In this document: positions 47,626 to 57,900 of the stretch, in pieces
Numbering within the stretch: the stretch's first letter is position 1
Layout of the letters: each line of letters starts with the position of its first letter
Assembly (NCBI GenBank): GCA_947500845.1
Contig: CANMTP010000018.1
Coordinates: 1-64,000, forward strand
DNA: 64,000 nt
Direction of reading: 5' to 3'
Source of the DNA: an uncultured Aquimarina sp.
Lineage (GTDB): Bacteria; Bacteroidota; Bacteroidia; Flavobacteriales; Flavobacteriaceae
Translations under genes and position numbers: made by a program
The notes under the pieces: generated by a model
What the model saw: the letters and a program-made list of their open reading frames with translations, nothing else
Told to the model about the DNA's origin: nothing
The model's database searches: none

Positions 47626-48438
47626 CTAATACTGTCTGGTATACTGCTCCTTTTCTGTAAGTTCTATTGCTTTTTTACCATTTCCTGTTAAGAATTTTGT
47701 TTTTAAAGTGACTCTGTCTTTTATTCTTTGCAAAAAGACGATAAAATGTAAATGAGGTCCGGTAGCCCAACCTACATTACCACTGTATCCAATAAATTGA
47801 CCCATTTTAATTTGATCCCCTATTTTTACCTTCGCCCCATCCTTTTTAATATGGGTATACTCTGCAAAAGTACCATCATTATGATAGATTAGAATAAAAT
47901 TGTTATGCTTTGCACATCCTGGATCCGTACAACTTTTACTAAAGCTTTCTTCGACATCTACTACAACACCATCTCGTGCCGCATAAATCTTAGTCCCAAT
48001 CGGCATTTTAAAATCTAACGCATACTCATTTTTGTGTGATATTGCTCCATTGTACCCTTGTGAAAGCCAAAATGTAGCTCCTTTTTCAAAGGGCAAATAA
48101 TATTTAAAATCTTTATCATACTTGTTAAGGTGATGATCTCCGTGATTAAAAGAAGATTCGTATCCAAATTTCACTCTCTTTTTACGATCAATAACATCTA
48201 ATTGTGTAATGACATATTTTTTGGTTCTTGCAGGTACTACATACACTTTATTATTTCCATTCGTAGAAGAAAGGTTTTCTAATCTGAAGTTCATTTCGGT
48301 AGAAACCGGGCTATACTCATCATTATCGGCTAGTACCCGAAAACCATTTTCTGTCTCTTCATAGTATAATCTGAAATTATCCTGAGCGTATAGTATCACT
48401 GAAAAAAAGTAAAAGAAAAGTGGGGTAAGATTTTTCAT
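47626..48438 (-). CDS. M23 family metallopeptidase
   Basis: The 270-aa secreted protein has a signal peptide (to about residue 19, ending LYAQ). The C-terminal LytM domain has the HxxxxxxD motif HKNEYALDF (near 135) and the HLH motif GPHLHFIVF (near 217), the zinc site of M23 endopeptidases. A Cys pair (SCTDPGC) lies between them. It probably cuts peptidoglycan cross-links. Its upstream region holds a 42-bp tandem repeat. Confidence 0.9.
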   Translation of the reverse strand: MKNLTPLFFYFFSVILYAQDNFRLYYEETENGFRVLADNDEYSPVSTEMNFRLENLSSTNGNNKVYVVPARTKKYVITQLDVIDRKKRVKFGYESSFNHGDHHLNKYDKDFKYYLPFEKGATFWLSQGYNGAISHKNEYALDFKMPIGTKIYAARDGVVVDVEESFSKSCTDPGCAKHNNFILIYHNDGTFAEYTHIKKDGAKVKIGDQIKMGQFIGYSGNVGWATGPHLHFIVFLQRIKDRVTLKTKFLTGNGKKAIELTEKEQYTRQY

Positions 48439-48513
48439 TATTTCGTTTTGATCTAAAATACAACAAAAATTGTACCTATCCTTAAAAGTTTTTTGAGTCT
48501 GTTCATCAACTTA

Positions 48514-48673
48514 AAAATAACTTTCGTAGCGTTGCAGGAGCTCTTCAGCAATATGAAAATAACTCTCGCAGGGCTGCAGGAGCTCTTCAACAATATGAAA
48601 ATAACTCTCGCAAGGCCGCAGGAGCTCTTCAGCAATATGAAAATAACTCTCGCAGGGCTACAGGAGCTTTTTG
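48514..48673. repeat. 42-bp tandem repeat, three full units and one partial
   Basis: Units at 48514-48555, 48556-48597, 48598-48639 and 48640-48673 begin AAAATAACTCTCGCAGGGCT and continue CAGGAGCTCTTCAGCAATATG with a few changes. Each contains a weak hairpin from CTCTCGCAGGG to CAGGAG. There are no spacers, so it is not a CRISPR. It lies upstream of the M23 gene on the minus strand. Confidence 0.85.
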
Positions 48674-48723
48674 TATTACCATTAATAAGTCTTTGACGCT
48701 TATGATCTAAGGCATACTAAAAA

Positions 48724-48756
48724 AAACCTCATCCATCTTAGAGATAGACGAGGTTT
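48724..48756 (-). terminator. Terminator of the secreted protease gene
   Basis: The arms AAACCTC and GAGGTTT with an inner stem (TC-ATC/GAT-GA) are followed on the minus strand by eight T's. It lies 25 bp after the protease stop. Confidence 0.8.
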
Positions 48757-48780
48757 AATGCAATGAGCAGTTGAGGAACT

Positions 48781-51234
48781 TTATTTTTTGATAAAGCGTT
48801 TTATAATACGTTCACCATCCTTTTCGATAATAATCGAATACAATCCGGGATTTAGATATGAAACGTCTATGCTATTGTTATTCACTTTGTGCTTTGATAA
48901 GAATCCTATTTGAGCATGCATAACAGTAACCTGGGCCGTTGAAATGTCTGAATTAAAAAACAAGATATCTTCAGTTGGATTAGGATATACAGTAAAGGTA
49001 GGTTTACTGTGGATTCCTTGAATGGTTTCAACAATTGGAATCACTTCTTGAGCAACGGTTTGTTGAGTAACTACATCATTTACTTTAGTAATTTTTATCC
49101 AATTGATGTTTACTCCTGTACTCTGAATGTATATTCCAAAATTATATGTTCCTGCATTAATATTCACAGTTTGGGATATTGTTTGCCAGTTTTGCCATCC
49201 TCCTGTGTTTGGTATATTGAGTGTCCCTAATACTATTGACGAATCCAGATCAGGAGAGATCACCGCAGTATTCATCGTACTCGCTACTCTGTATTCTATT
49301 AAATAAGAACCAGTTTCTGGAAAATTAATATCATGATAAGACATCCAATCACCAGTATGCGCATATCCGATATTCAATCCACCGCCCACATCTGTTGTGT
49401 TTTCAGTTTGAATTCCGCTCATTGTTGAATAATCTTCTGCCTGAATAAGTCTTGAAAACGTAGTGCTACTTTGATTGCGCACTCGTAAAGAAGATAATAC
49501 ATCATTATATCCTTCATCAACAAAACAATTATCGTCGCTATTGAGGACTATGGATTCCCCTGTAAAATTATCATTTCGGTATACAACAACTTCGTATCCA
49601 CTTTTTACTTGTAATGATGATATGTCGTTATTTCTGATTCCCTTGGCTTGTAATTGTGATAATGTATAGTCTCCCAGAGGAAGTGCTACCGCATATCCCG
49701 CATAGTCGCAGTGTTGATACACAGTGGCCATAGTTTCTTCTCCACCTCCACCGCCTGGAGGAATGGTTCCTGTAATTGAGTAACTCCCAAGAGAAGCATA
49801 AGCTGAGTATCCACCATATGCTGGATTACCTGCTCCTGTACCATCTACAGAAAGGTAATATTTCCCTGCAGGCAGATTAGCTCTTAACGATGCATTCAAT
49901 GCGCCGGGAGATGTATTGGTATAACTACCAATTTGTGCCCCAGATTCATTATAAAGACGCACAATAATGTCCAGATTACCCTCTCTGTTCACGGTATTAA
50001 CATTTAGTGCAACGTTTCCGCCACCGGTAGTGAAAGTGAAAAAATCCCAATCTGCCTCAGAGGTAATAATCCCATTTTTTTGAGAAACAGCACCACTAGC
50101 ATTATAAGTTAAACTAGTTGCGCCAGAGATACTGTTAGCATAATCATCTGATCTGTATCCCACACCAAACTTATTGCCTGCAATGGTTGCCACATCATCT
50201 TGTCTATTATTAGCATTGGTATACTCTCCTTTACTCCATTGTGTAACTGGTCGGTAATATCCAACACCCATGATCGGTGCCCATGGTGTTCCATCAATTC
50301 CTCTAAAATATCCTTCACGAGGACTTGTGCGCCCATCATGACGTAAATCGAAAGTATGACCTATTTCGTGTGATGAAGCCTCGCCACCAGATTTGCCCGA
50401 TAGAATAAATGTCCAGCAAGGTACATCGTTATTCCAGTTAAACGAGCCTACATAAGCAACACCTCCAGCGCTTGGTGCAGCTGTTTTTGTGGGAGTAATG
50501 ATCACGCGCATTCTTCTATTTCTGGGATACGAGTTAAAAACAGATTCGTTGGTAGTAATATTTAGATTAAAGGGTCTGTAATCTTCGGCCACTACCTCCC
50601 AATGATGTCTTATCGCAGCATCACTCATCCCAGAGGGTGCCGCGTTAATTGGATTTCCGTTGTTCCAAAGATTACCAGCAGGCATATAGTGGCCATCAAA
50701 ATCCAGTAACACGCATCCCGCAGCACCAGGTAAGCTTTGTAAATTTAATAATGCACGAGAAATTTTCATTTCCTGCCCCTTTTTAAGGGATTCCTCTTTT
50801 TGGGTATCGGGAAGGTCTCGATAGTTAATACAAACCAAACTATTGATATCTACTTTGGCAACATAAGCTTTTCCAGAATCATCAGAATAATACTTATAAG
50901 CTTCTTTGGATTTCTTGAGCATGATGTGTCCTTCTAAAGTATTATCTGACACTTTTATGAAGAAAGAAGATTCGGGAATACCATTTATTTCACCGTTTAG
51001 AAATTCACTCGATGTTTCTGATTTTTGATAATTAACTTTTCCATCAAATTCCTTTGAATCTGAAACCTTGAGAGATACCATCAAACCAGATGATTTTGAT
51101 GTACTGTTTTTGATCTCCTTTTTTAGACCGCCCATAAAATTCTCGCTCGTACCTAGCGAGGTTTGTGCATTAGCATAATTGCAAAATGCAATTACAACCA
51201 ATACAACTAGCATTAGTTTGTTTAGGTTTTTCAT
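48781..51234 (-). CDS. Secreted reprolysin-like metalloprotease with PPC, crystallin, CBM6 and type IX sorting domains
   Basis: The 817-aa protein has a signal peptide (ends NYANAQ). The zinc motif SSHEIGHTFDLRHDG near residue 285 has HExxHxxxLxHD. It is followed by a PPC-like domain (about 370-470), a beta/gamma-crystallin domain (about 500-590, two motifs with YRNDNFTGES), a CBM6-type carbohydrate-binding domain (about 597-720, RLIQAEDYSTMSG) and a type A sorting domain (about 745-817, TVYPNPTEDIL to KRFIKK). It is exported by the type IX system. Polysaccharide-associated protein is the likely target, by inference. Confidence 0.92.
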   Translation of the reverse strand: MKNLNKLMLVVLVVIAFCNYANAQTSLGTSENFMGGLKKEIKNSTSKSSGLMVSLKVSDSKEFDGKVNYQKSETSSEFLNGEINGIPESSFFIKVSDNTLEGHIMLKKSKEAYKYYSDDSGKAYVAKVDINSLVCINYRDLPDTQKEESLKKGQEMKISRALLNLQSLPGAAGCVLLDFDGHYMPAGNLWNNGNPINAAPSGMSDAAIRHHWEVVAEDYRPFNLNITTNESVFNSYPRNRRMRVIITPTKTAAPSAGGVAYVGSFNWNNDVPCWTFILSGKSGGEASSHEIGHTFDLRHDGRTSPREGYFRGIDGTPWAPIMGVGYYRPVTQWSKGEYTNANNRQDDVATIAGNKFGVGYRSDDYANSISGATSLTYNASGAVSQKNGIITSEADWDFFTFTTGGGNVALNVNTVNREGNLDIIVRLYNESGAQIGSYTNTSPGALNASLRANLPAGKYYLSVDGTGAGNPAYGGYSAYASLGSYSITGTIPPGGGGGEETMATVYQHCDYAGYAVALPLGDYTLSQLQAKGIRNNDISSLQVKSGYEVVVYRNDNFTGESIVLNSDDNCFVDEGYNDVLSSLRVRNQSSTTFSRLIQAEDYSTMSGIQTENTTDVGGGLNIGYAHTGDWMSYHDINFPETGSYLIEYRVASTMNTAVISPDLDSSIVLGTLNIPNTGGWQNWQTISQTVNINAGTYNFGIYIQSTGVNINWIKITKVNDVVTQQTVAQEVIPIVETIQGIHSKPTFTVYPNPTEDILFFNSDISTAQVTVMHAQIGFLSKHKVNNNSIDVSYLNPGLYSIIIEKDGERIIKRFIKK

Positions 51235-51597
51235 AAGATTGAGTTTATAGGTAAGCGTGAATATACCCTGATGAAAAGTAAACTAGAAAAAAAATATACG
51301 AGCCGTAATGAAAAATATACTAACTACATAAAAAGAACTGTTTTCTGTATTTTTTAGAATAAAGTGTTAAATAATGTGAGTTCGATATAAGAAAGTCTGT
51401 CAGTTCGTTTTTGCCTTAGCAAAAATGTATCGAAAGCAAGAGATTTTCGTCATAAAGCCTAATTTCGATACAATTTCTCATTCTTTTCTTTACAAAAAAG
51501 CACTCAACCTACCTTCCCAAATGCAATGCAGGCCGGTTTGACGGCATTAATAAACTTAAAGTTATATCAAACTTACGTTAGTAGATTACTTATGAGA
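51235..51597. other. 363-bp intergenic region with a hairpin repeat
   Basis: This holds the repeat at 51408-51472 and no convincing ORF. The upstream region of the protease gene has no TAnnTTTG box that I can see. Confidence 0.4.
51408..51472. repeat. REP-like element with two consecutive inverted repeats
   Basis: TTTTTGC-CTTA-GCAAAAA (51408-51425) is followed at once by TGTATCGAAA (51426-51435) and TTTCGATACA (51463-51472), a 10-bp perfect pair 27 bp apart. The arrangement resembles dispersed flavobacterial repeats containing TCGATACAATTT. Confidence 0.6.
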
Positions 51598-52698
51598 TTA
51601 ATTGTTATTAATTTCTATAGATAATTCACTTATTAGCTTGTATAAAAGATCATCCTGACTTTTCCTATACGCATTAGATGCCAAAAATATGAATAAGTCC
51701 TGTTCAATTAAATAAACGAAATCAGCAAAAAAGATGTCATTTCCTCCATTATGTGTGGCTACTAATCCTTTATTGGTGTCAAGTATACCCCAACCATAAC
51801 CTCGATAAAATTCGCTGGTATTATCTTCTCTTATATACTTAGTATACATTTTTTGTTTGTTTACTTCACTTACGAGATTTGACTTTATGAATTTATAATA
51901 GTGGGCAATATCATTTGCCGACATCAATAATCCCCCATTGCTTTTTAAATGCCAGTAGGGGCCATCGGTATCCCATGGTTGTTCATTAGGTTTTCCTAGG
52001 TTAGTCATCGGTGTTGTAAATATTCCTAAATCGTCATATCCATTAGCAATTATATCATTATCATAATCTGGTAATAAATATCCTGCAGTTTTCATTTCTG
52101 AAGGAAGAAAAACGTGTTCATTTAAAAATTCTTCATAAGACTTATTGCTTACAGTTTCGATAATAATCCCCAAAAGGCTGAAGCCAACATTTGAATATTC
52201 ATATCGCTCACCAGGTGGAAATAATAATTGCGTGTCAAAGCTTTGAGCTATATACATTTCTTTCGATATTTCGTCATAATCACCACCAATAAGATCAACA
52301 AATCCAGAACTGTGCGTTAGTAATTGTTCGATCGTAACATCTTTTTTATCTTCTGGTACTTCCGGGAAAAAAACTTCCAGCTTATCTTGATAATCTAGTA
52401 GTCCAAGCTCCTGGCATTTGATAATGCCAATAGCAGTAAATGGTTTTGTTATTGAACCTATATCAAAAACAGTATTTTTATCAATCGCTATCTGTTTCTG
52501 TCTATCTGAATAGCCAAAACCTTTACTGTAAGAAATAGTATTTGATGTTCCAATGTGAACTATTCCATTGAAATCGGTCTCTTGTTCTACTATTTTATCA
52601 ATTTTGGAAGTAAGAGAATCCTCAGTAGCGTTATTATCATCTTTACATCCCTGAAATAGAAAGAAGACTAAAACTAAAATTAAATTAAATCTTGTCAT
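51598..52698 (-). CDS. Serine hydrolase of the beta-lactamase/class C family, lipoprotein
   Basis: The 366-aa lipoprotein (signal ends FLFQGC, then KDDNN) has the penicillin-binding fold motifs: SITK (nucleophile Ser near residue 82), YSN (near 167) and HNGG (near 316) in place of KTG. Such proteins include D-aminopeptidases and esterases as well as true beta-lactamases; the HNGG motif favours esterase/peptidase. I start at ATG 52698; a GTG one codon upstream is in frame. Confidence 0.88.
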   Translation of the reverse strand: MTRFNLILVLVFFLFQGCKDDNNATEDSLTSKIDKIVEQETDFNGIVHIGTSNTISYSKGFGYSDRQKQIAIDKNTVFDIGSITKPFTAIGIIKCQELGLLDYQDKLEVFFPEVPEDKKDVTIEQLLTHSSGFVDLIGGDYDEISKEMYIAQSFDTQLLFPPGERYEYSNVGFSLLGIIIETVSNKSYEEFLNEHVFLPSEMKTAGYLLPDYDNDIIANGYDDLGIFTTPMTNLGKPNEQPWDTDGPYWHLKSNGGLLMSANDIAHYYKFIKSNLVSEVNKQKMYTKYIREDNTSEFYRGYGWGILDTNKGLVATHNGGNDIFFADFVYLIEQDLFIFLASNAYRKSQDDLLYKLISELSIEINNN

Positions 52699-52816
52699 CA
52701 CTTTTTTTTAAATATTAGGTGATTCAAAACTATCTTATATTTCTATTGAAGTGTTTTTAAAAGGTTTGAAAGAAGTTGTAAAAAGGTTGGATTTTTAAAC
52801 TCTGAGTATATTTTAC

Positions 52817-53206
52817 TCACATATCATCAATTATCAACTTGCTAAGCAACTCTTTTTTATTCTTTACGCCAAATACTTTATATATTTTATTTGCGTGTGA
52901 TTTAACTGTAGAGACTTCTATAAATAAAGTTTCTGCGATCTCTTTTAAGGATTTATTCTGCAATATTTCGTCAAGTACTTGCCTTTCCCGAACAGATAGA
53001 AGACTCATTTTATCAATAAATGGATTCCTAATTTGGGTACTTAGATTTCTTGTTTTGTTAATCTTCAAATAAAACAATCCAGTGAAAAGAATAAGTATTA
53101 CAAGCAGAAGTATAATAATCTCAGGCTGAAAAAAAACTAGCTCCTCTTCTATCTCAATCTCTTCGCCAAGGACTATATTTTTCTGTAGTTTACTTAAATC
53201 GTACAT
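52817..53206 (-). CDS. Membrane-anchored LuxR-type DNA-binding protein
   Basis: The 129-aa protein has one membrane helix at about residues 28-48 (IIILLLVILILFTGLFYL) and a C-terminal LuxR/GerE helix-turn-helix (LLSVRERQVLDEILQNKSLKEIAETLFIEVSTVKSHANKIYKVFGVKNKKELL, in pieces). A membrane-bound LuxR domain without a receiver is unusual in most phyla but occurs in Bacteroidota. I start at ATG 53206, 5 bp after the barrel stop; a longer TTG start overlaps that gene. It is the last gene of the TPR-barrel cluster. Confidence 0.85.
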   Translation of the reverse strand: MYDLSKLQKNIVLGEEIEIEEELVFFQPEIIILLLVILILFTGLFYLKINKTRNLSTQIRNPFIDKMSLLSVRERQVLDEILQNKSLKEIAETLFIEVSTVKSHANKIYKVFGVKNKKELLSKLIIDDM

Positions 53207-53210
53207 AGCA

Positions 53211-54953
53211 TCAATAATCAAACTTATATGTCACGCCACCTAAAACTTGTATTCCTTGTACCGGGAAATTGACCCAACGCTCGTAGTTTTCGCCTACCAG
53301 ATTATTTCCCTTTACAAAAAAGGAAAGCTGCTCATCTAATCGATACCCTATATTTATATTAGCATCAAAATAAGAATCCAGTGTAACCGTAGCTTCAGGG
53401 AGTGTTGGCGTTGTTAGAACAGTATGATCAATATCCTTTCGTTCTCCCACATAAAAAAGCTGTGCACCGGCAAACCATTGTTTATTAATTTGATAATCTA
53501 AAAGTACAGAAGCTTTTACTTCGGGTAAATTCCATGCTTCCTGCTCGTCTTCATTATCATAACTAAAATATTCTGCAGCCGCTCCTAACTTAAATTTTTT
53601 ACTAATCTCAACATTAAGTTCTCCGTACCCAACTAGCGTAGTTACATCATCATACCGGTACGAAAACGAGTTACCGTAATCAAATCCTTCCAACAATAGT
53701 GTAGTTCTTGGATTGTTTACGATTAAAGGTTTTTCATCTTCTGAAATATAACTTCCTCTGAAATTATAACTTACTACCTCAGATATTTTACCTTTTAGCC
53801 CTACATAAGCATCATAAAGGTTATTTGTAGGTTCAATAATCAATGTTGGCGAAACAAATGGGTTTTGTTGTACCGCATCCCGATAGGAGTTTTGGTTTAA
53901 TTCTCCTTCTAATCCTCCGTAAGCAATAACATTATCATCCAGCAATCGATAGGAGGCTGTAACCTTTGGATATATGAAAAAATCATTATCATCATTTTCT
54001 GTGTCGATACTGTAATACACTGCTGCCCCTAGATGAAGAGTTAAGTTGTCTCTCAAAATCACCAAACTTGGGTTCACTCCAAGATTCAAAACCCCATAGT
54101 CATTTGGGATCTGTTGCGCAGGGTCCAAGTCGCGATCAAAACTTCCTGAAAGATAATCAACTATAAAATTCGTGGTTATCAATGAGTTTCCCATCTCAAA
54201 TTCAAAGGTGGGTTTAACAACAGCATGATGCTCTATAGAGCCTTGGGCATCACCAAAAAACCTGTAGTTTAACGATGCCTTTTTAAAATACAGATCGTCA
54301 AATTGAAGTTTACCCCCCAACTTTGCTCCAAAGTAATTTTGTTGTGGATTTATAGCGTTGATCTCTTCCTGGGTTAATGTTGGTGTTTCTGGTAATCCAT
54401 ACCAATTAAATAATTGATGTTCTGCGCCAATTTCTATGCCGTAGGTATAATCACGACTGCGCGATGTGTAATTAAGGTCTAACGAAGTATTGTAGAACTT
54501 ATCTTCTACTAGTATCTCATCAATACCACCTTGCGAAGAATTATGGTGCATGTATATTCCTAAATTATCAGAACGATTTAACTGAAAATTGCTATAAAAC
54601 TCGGCCAAAGCTGATGTAAAATTACCGAATCCTAAAGTTGCATAGTTATCATATATTTCTATTGGTTTTGGTCTATCGATATTAGCTGCTCGACCTTTTG
54701 CCGGAGTATACGTAGATGCTACCGGAACAGAAAAAATACTATACCGTATTTGTTTTTTCTTTTGAGTTACCGAGTCATTAAGAATAGGAGTAGACTTCAC
54801 CTTAAATGCATCGCTTATTGTTGGTGTATATGCTTTAACAATAACTACACGCTCTGTGTCCAGGGTTTCATCTTCTTTTTCCTGTGCAATAGACCCCCAA
54901 TTTGCTATTATTAAGCAAATAAGTAGTACCACTTTCTGAAAACATCTAATCAT
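53211..54953 (-). CDS. TonB-dependent-receptor-like outer-membrane barrel without a plug
   Basis: The protein is 580 aa from the ATG at 54953, with a signal peptide ending SIAQ. About 90 residues with EDETLDTERVVIVKAYTPTISDAFK precede a long array of amphipathic strands ending in an aromatic residue (GGVTYKFDY), as for outer-membrane barrels. It resembles the barrel of TonB-dependent receptors but lacks the plug domain. It follows the TPR gene by 24 bp and is probably its partner. Confidence 0.83.
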   Translation of the reverse strand: MIRCFQKVVLLICLIIANWGSIAQEKEDETLDTERVVIVKAYTPTISDAFKVKSTPILNDSVTQKKKQIRYSIFSVPVASTYTPAKGRAANIDRPKPIEIYDNYATLGFGNFTSALAEFYSNFQLNRSDNLGIYMHHNSSQGGIDEILVEDKFYNTSLDLNYTSRSRDYTYGIEIGAEHQLFNWYGLPETPTLTQEEINAINPQQNYFGAKLGGKLQFDDLYFKKASLNYRFFGDAQGSIEHHAVVKPTFEFEMGNSLITTNFIVDYLSGSFDRDLDPAQQIPNDYGVLNLGVNPSLVILRDNLTLHLGAAVYYSIDTENDDNDFFIYPKVTASYRLLDDNVIAYGGLEGELNQNSYRDAVQQNPFVSPTLIIEPTNNLYDAYVGLKGKISEVVSYNFRGSYISEDEKPLIVNNPRTTLLLEGFDYGNSFSYRYDDVTTLVGYGELNVEISKKFKLGAAAEYFSYDNEDEQEAWNLPEVKASVLLDYQINKQWFAGAQLFYVGERKDIDHTVLTTPTLPEATVTLDSYFDANINIGYRLDEQLSFFVKGNNLVGENYERWVNFPVQGIQVLGGVTYKFDY

Positions 54954-54977
54954 AAAATACAAATCGTTTTAAAGATA

Positions 54978-57900
54978 TTATTGTTCGGTTTGAATGGATG
55001 AATTAGTTTTAGCCTCTTCGGCTTTAATTTTTTTAAGTTCTTCGTTTGCCTCATTAATAATTTCAGGAAAGTCTGAGAAATTCTTTACAACACTTTCTAA
55101 AATATAGCTTGCCTGATATGCATCGTTTAGACCATAAAAGTTTTTTGCCATGAGCACCAATCCTTTTGAGCCGTATAATCGATACCCAGGGTAATCTTTG
55201 GCAAGTTTTTGTATGGTTTCATTAGAGCTTTTAAAATTTCCTTCTTCATTTTTGAAATATGCATCATAGTACAGCGCTTCGGCTGCCAATTCTCCAGTAG
55301 CAATTTTCTGAACTTCTGCATACGCTTTTTTGGCTCTGCTCATATCATTAGTTTGTAGTGCAGCCCTTGCAATGAATATTTTGGCATCACTCTTCACCTC
55401 ATTTTGAATCTTAGGATTTGCCAAAACTTTATCGGCATATTCGATTGTTTTTTGATAATTGAGTAATCGATAATACAATTTCATCAAATTGGATTGAGCA
55501 AAAATGATATTTTGAGGATAATCAGCATCACTTTCTAACCGTTCTAAAACCGATATTGCTTTTTCATAATTACGATTCTCTAGGTAAATCTCTGATAATC
55601 GGGCCAAAGCTTGTTCAGTGAATTCGGTACGCTTACTTTTAAGCACAAATTCGTAATGTGGTATAGCGGCTTCTTTATCTCCTTTTTTGAAATATAATTG
55701 AGCAAGATGAAAATGACTTTTTAAAGCATGCAATCCATTAGGAAATTCTGCTACATATTTTTCAAAACCTTTAATAGCACCATTATCATTATTTTCTAAG
55801 AACTGTTTTTCTGCTGCTTCAAAAGAAGTATTATCTAAGTCTGCGTCACTAACGTCTACAAAACTTAGCCCTTTTACCCAAGAAGCATATTCGTCGGTTC
55901 TGCCCAGGTCCACATAAATTAGTCTTGCTGTATTTACTGCCTGAATGGCTTCTTCCGATCCAGGATATTCTGACACTACTTTTTTAAACTTAGATAATGC
56001 TCTATCGCCTTGATCTCCATTATAAAATACCAAACCCTGCTTGAGTAGTGCTTTAGGCACATAGGAACTTCTGGGCACATCTCGAATTAGACGATCATAA
56101 GCGGCTATACCCTTATAAGTTTTATTTTCTGAAATATAGACATCACCCAAAGCAAACATAGCATCATCACGATAGGTAGAACGAGGATATTTTTTGATGA
56201 ACATCTCCAGATCCTGTATTTTTTGATCATTTTTATTCACAAAACCATAGCTAATCGCTTTTTGATAAAATGCATAGTCAGCATCTGGACCATTTGCTTT
56301 GATTGCTTTGTTGTAAGCCTCCATCGCAGGCCAGTATTTACTAGAGATAAAATGACTATCTCCTAATCTTAAATACGTATCTACTAGCCTTGCTTCATCT
56401 CTATTGTTTTTCTTAGAAAAGGCTTCAAAAAATTGTGCTGCCTGTGGATATTGTTTTAACTTAAAATAGGTGTACCCCAAATTATATTCAATTTGTTGAT
56501 ATTCTACTGTTGTTGAAGCGCCAGTACTTCCTTGAAATTGTTTAAATCCAATTAAAGCTTCATCAAAATCATTAAGCAGATAATTACTCTCTGCTTTCCA
56601 ATAGATAGCCCTTGCAGTAAATCTAGGATCAACTTGTTTGTCTAAAGATTTATCAAGATATGTGATAGCTTCACTATAATTATTTTCATTATACAGTTCT
56701 ATACCACGATAGAAAGCTACTTTTTGATATACTTCTTTATCGGCAAAATTTCGACTGCCTTCCAGTAGATCCATCGCCTCTCTATAATTTTTAGAGGTGA
56801 TATAAGAGCTAATTAATAATTCCTGTATTTCTTCTTTAAACTCTGAATTTGGATATTGATCAAGGTAACCCAGCAATATTTTTGGTGTGCTTTCGTACGA
56901 ATTTCCAATTTCATAACTTAATTTGGCATAATTATAAAATGCATCTTCTTTGATTTTAGCTTCAAAATCCATTTCTGAAGCATTCTTAAAAGCATTAAGT
57001 GCTTGCTGTTTTTGATCTGTTTTTAAATACGATTCTGCCAAATGATAATAGGCATTTTGAGCCGTAGCATTCCGTCCGCCTACAATTTTATTAAACTCAG
57101 AAATCGCATTAGTGTAATCACCCTGTTTATAGTAGGCATAACCCAGATAATAATAATCAGTATTGTTCCATTTACCCTTTCGGCCTTTGTATTCTTTAAG
57201 ATGAGGAATTGCTTTCTCGTATTCCCCCAGGTTAAAATAGCTTTCTCCTATAATCTTGTTGAGTTCTGACTTTTCTGAAGGTTTCGATTTTGGCAACTGC
57301 GCCAATCCTTCTTTAATTGCTTCTTCAAAATTTCCAGACTTAAAGTTCATATCACTCTGGAAATAAGATAAATTCTTATTGTATTGATCGAGGTCCTTTA
57401 CTTCGTCAAACAATTTGTCAGCTTCTTGATAATTATCACCTTCATAGGCAATAAAACCTAAGTAGTACTTTGCCTTCGCACCATATTCAGGAGAATCCTG
57501 AACACGATTCAAAAATTTCTTGGCCTCATTAAATCGTTGAATTTTAAAATAAGCATAACCGTTATTGAAATTGAATTTTTCTTTTTCAGAACGACTTAAG
57601 TTTCCCTCATTGACCTTATCATACCATTTTCTGGCATACGCATATTTTCCATTATCAAAATAATACGATGCCGCATCAAGATAGGCTGAATTGCGCTTAA
57701 TACTCGTTGGGTATTGCACTACAAAACTCTCTAGGAGCTGATCTGCATCTTTTTGATTTAACCATACTGCACAATTGGCAATGTAATAACTGCAATTGGC
57801 ATCAATGTTTTCGTCATCAACAGCATCACGAACTTTATCAAAAAGATTTTGAGCTGCCAAAAATTGTTTGTTGTTATACAGTTCTAACGCCTGATTATAC

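Larger units (their letters stand above)
48439..48780. other. 342-bp spacer with a tandem repeat and a terminator
   Basis: The space between the M23 gene start and the protease stop holds the 42-bp tandem repeat (48514-48673) and the protease terminator. ORFs of 67 and 60 codons on the two strands are by-products of the repeat, whose unit length is a multiple of three. Confidence 0.6.

Noticed and set aside
48514..48673. CRISPR array
   Set aside because: The units are directly adjacent, with no unique spacers, and no cas gene is present.
48453..48696. Repetitive ORFs on both strands (60 and 67 codons)
   Set aside because: They arise because the tandem unit is 42 bp, a multiple of three, with no stop. 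There is no start signal and the peptide has no independent support.
51598..52698. Antibiotic-resistance beta-lactamase
   Set aside because: It has SITK and YSN but HNGG in place of KTG and is a lipoprotein; the class C-like fold is shared with esterases and peptidases, and no resistance context is present.
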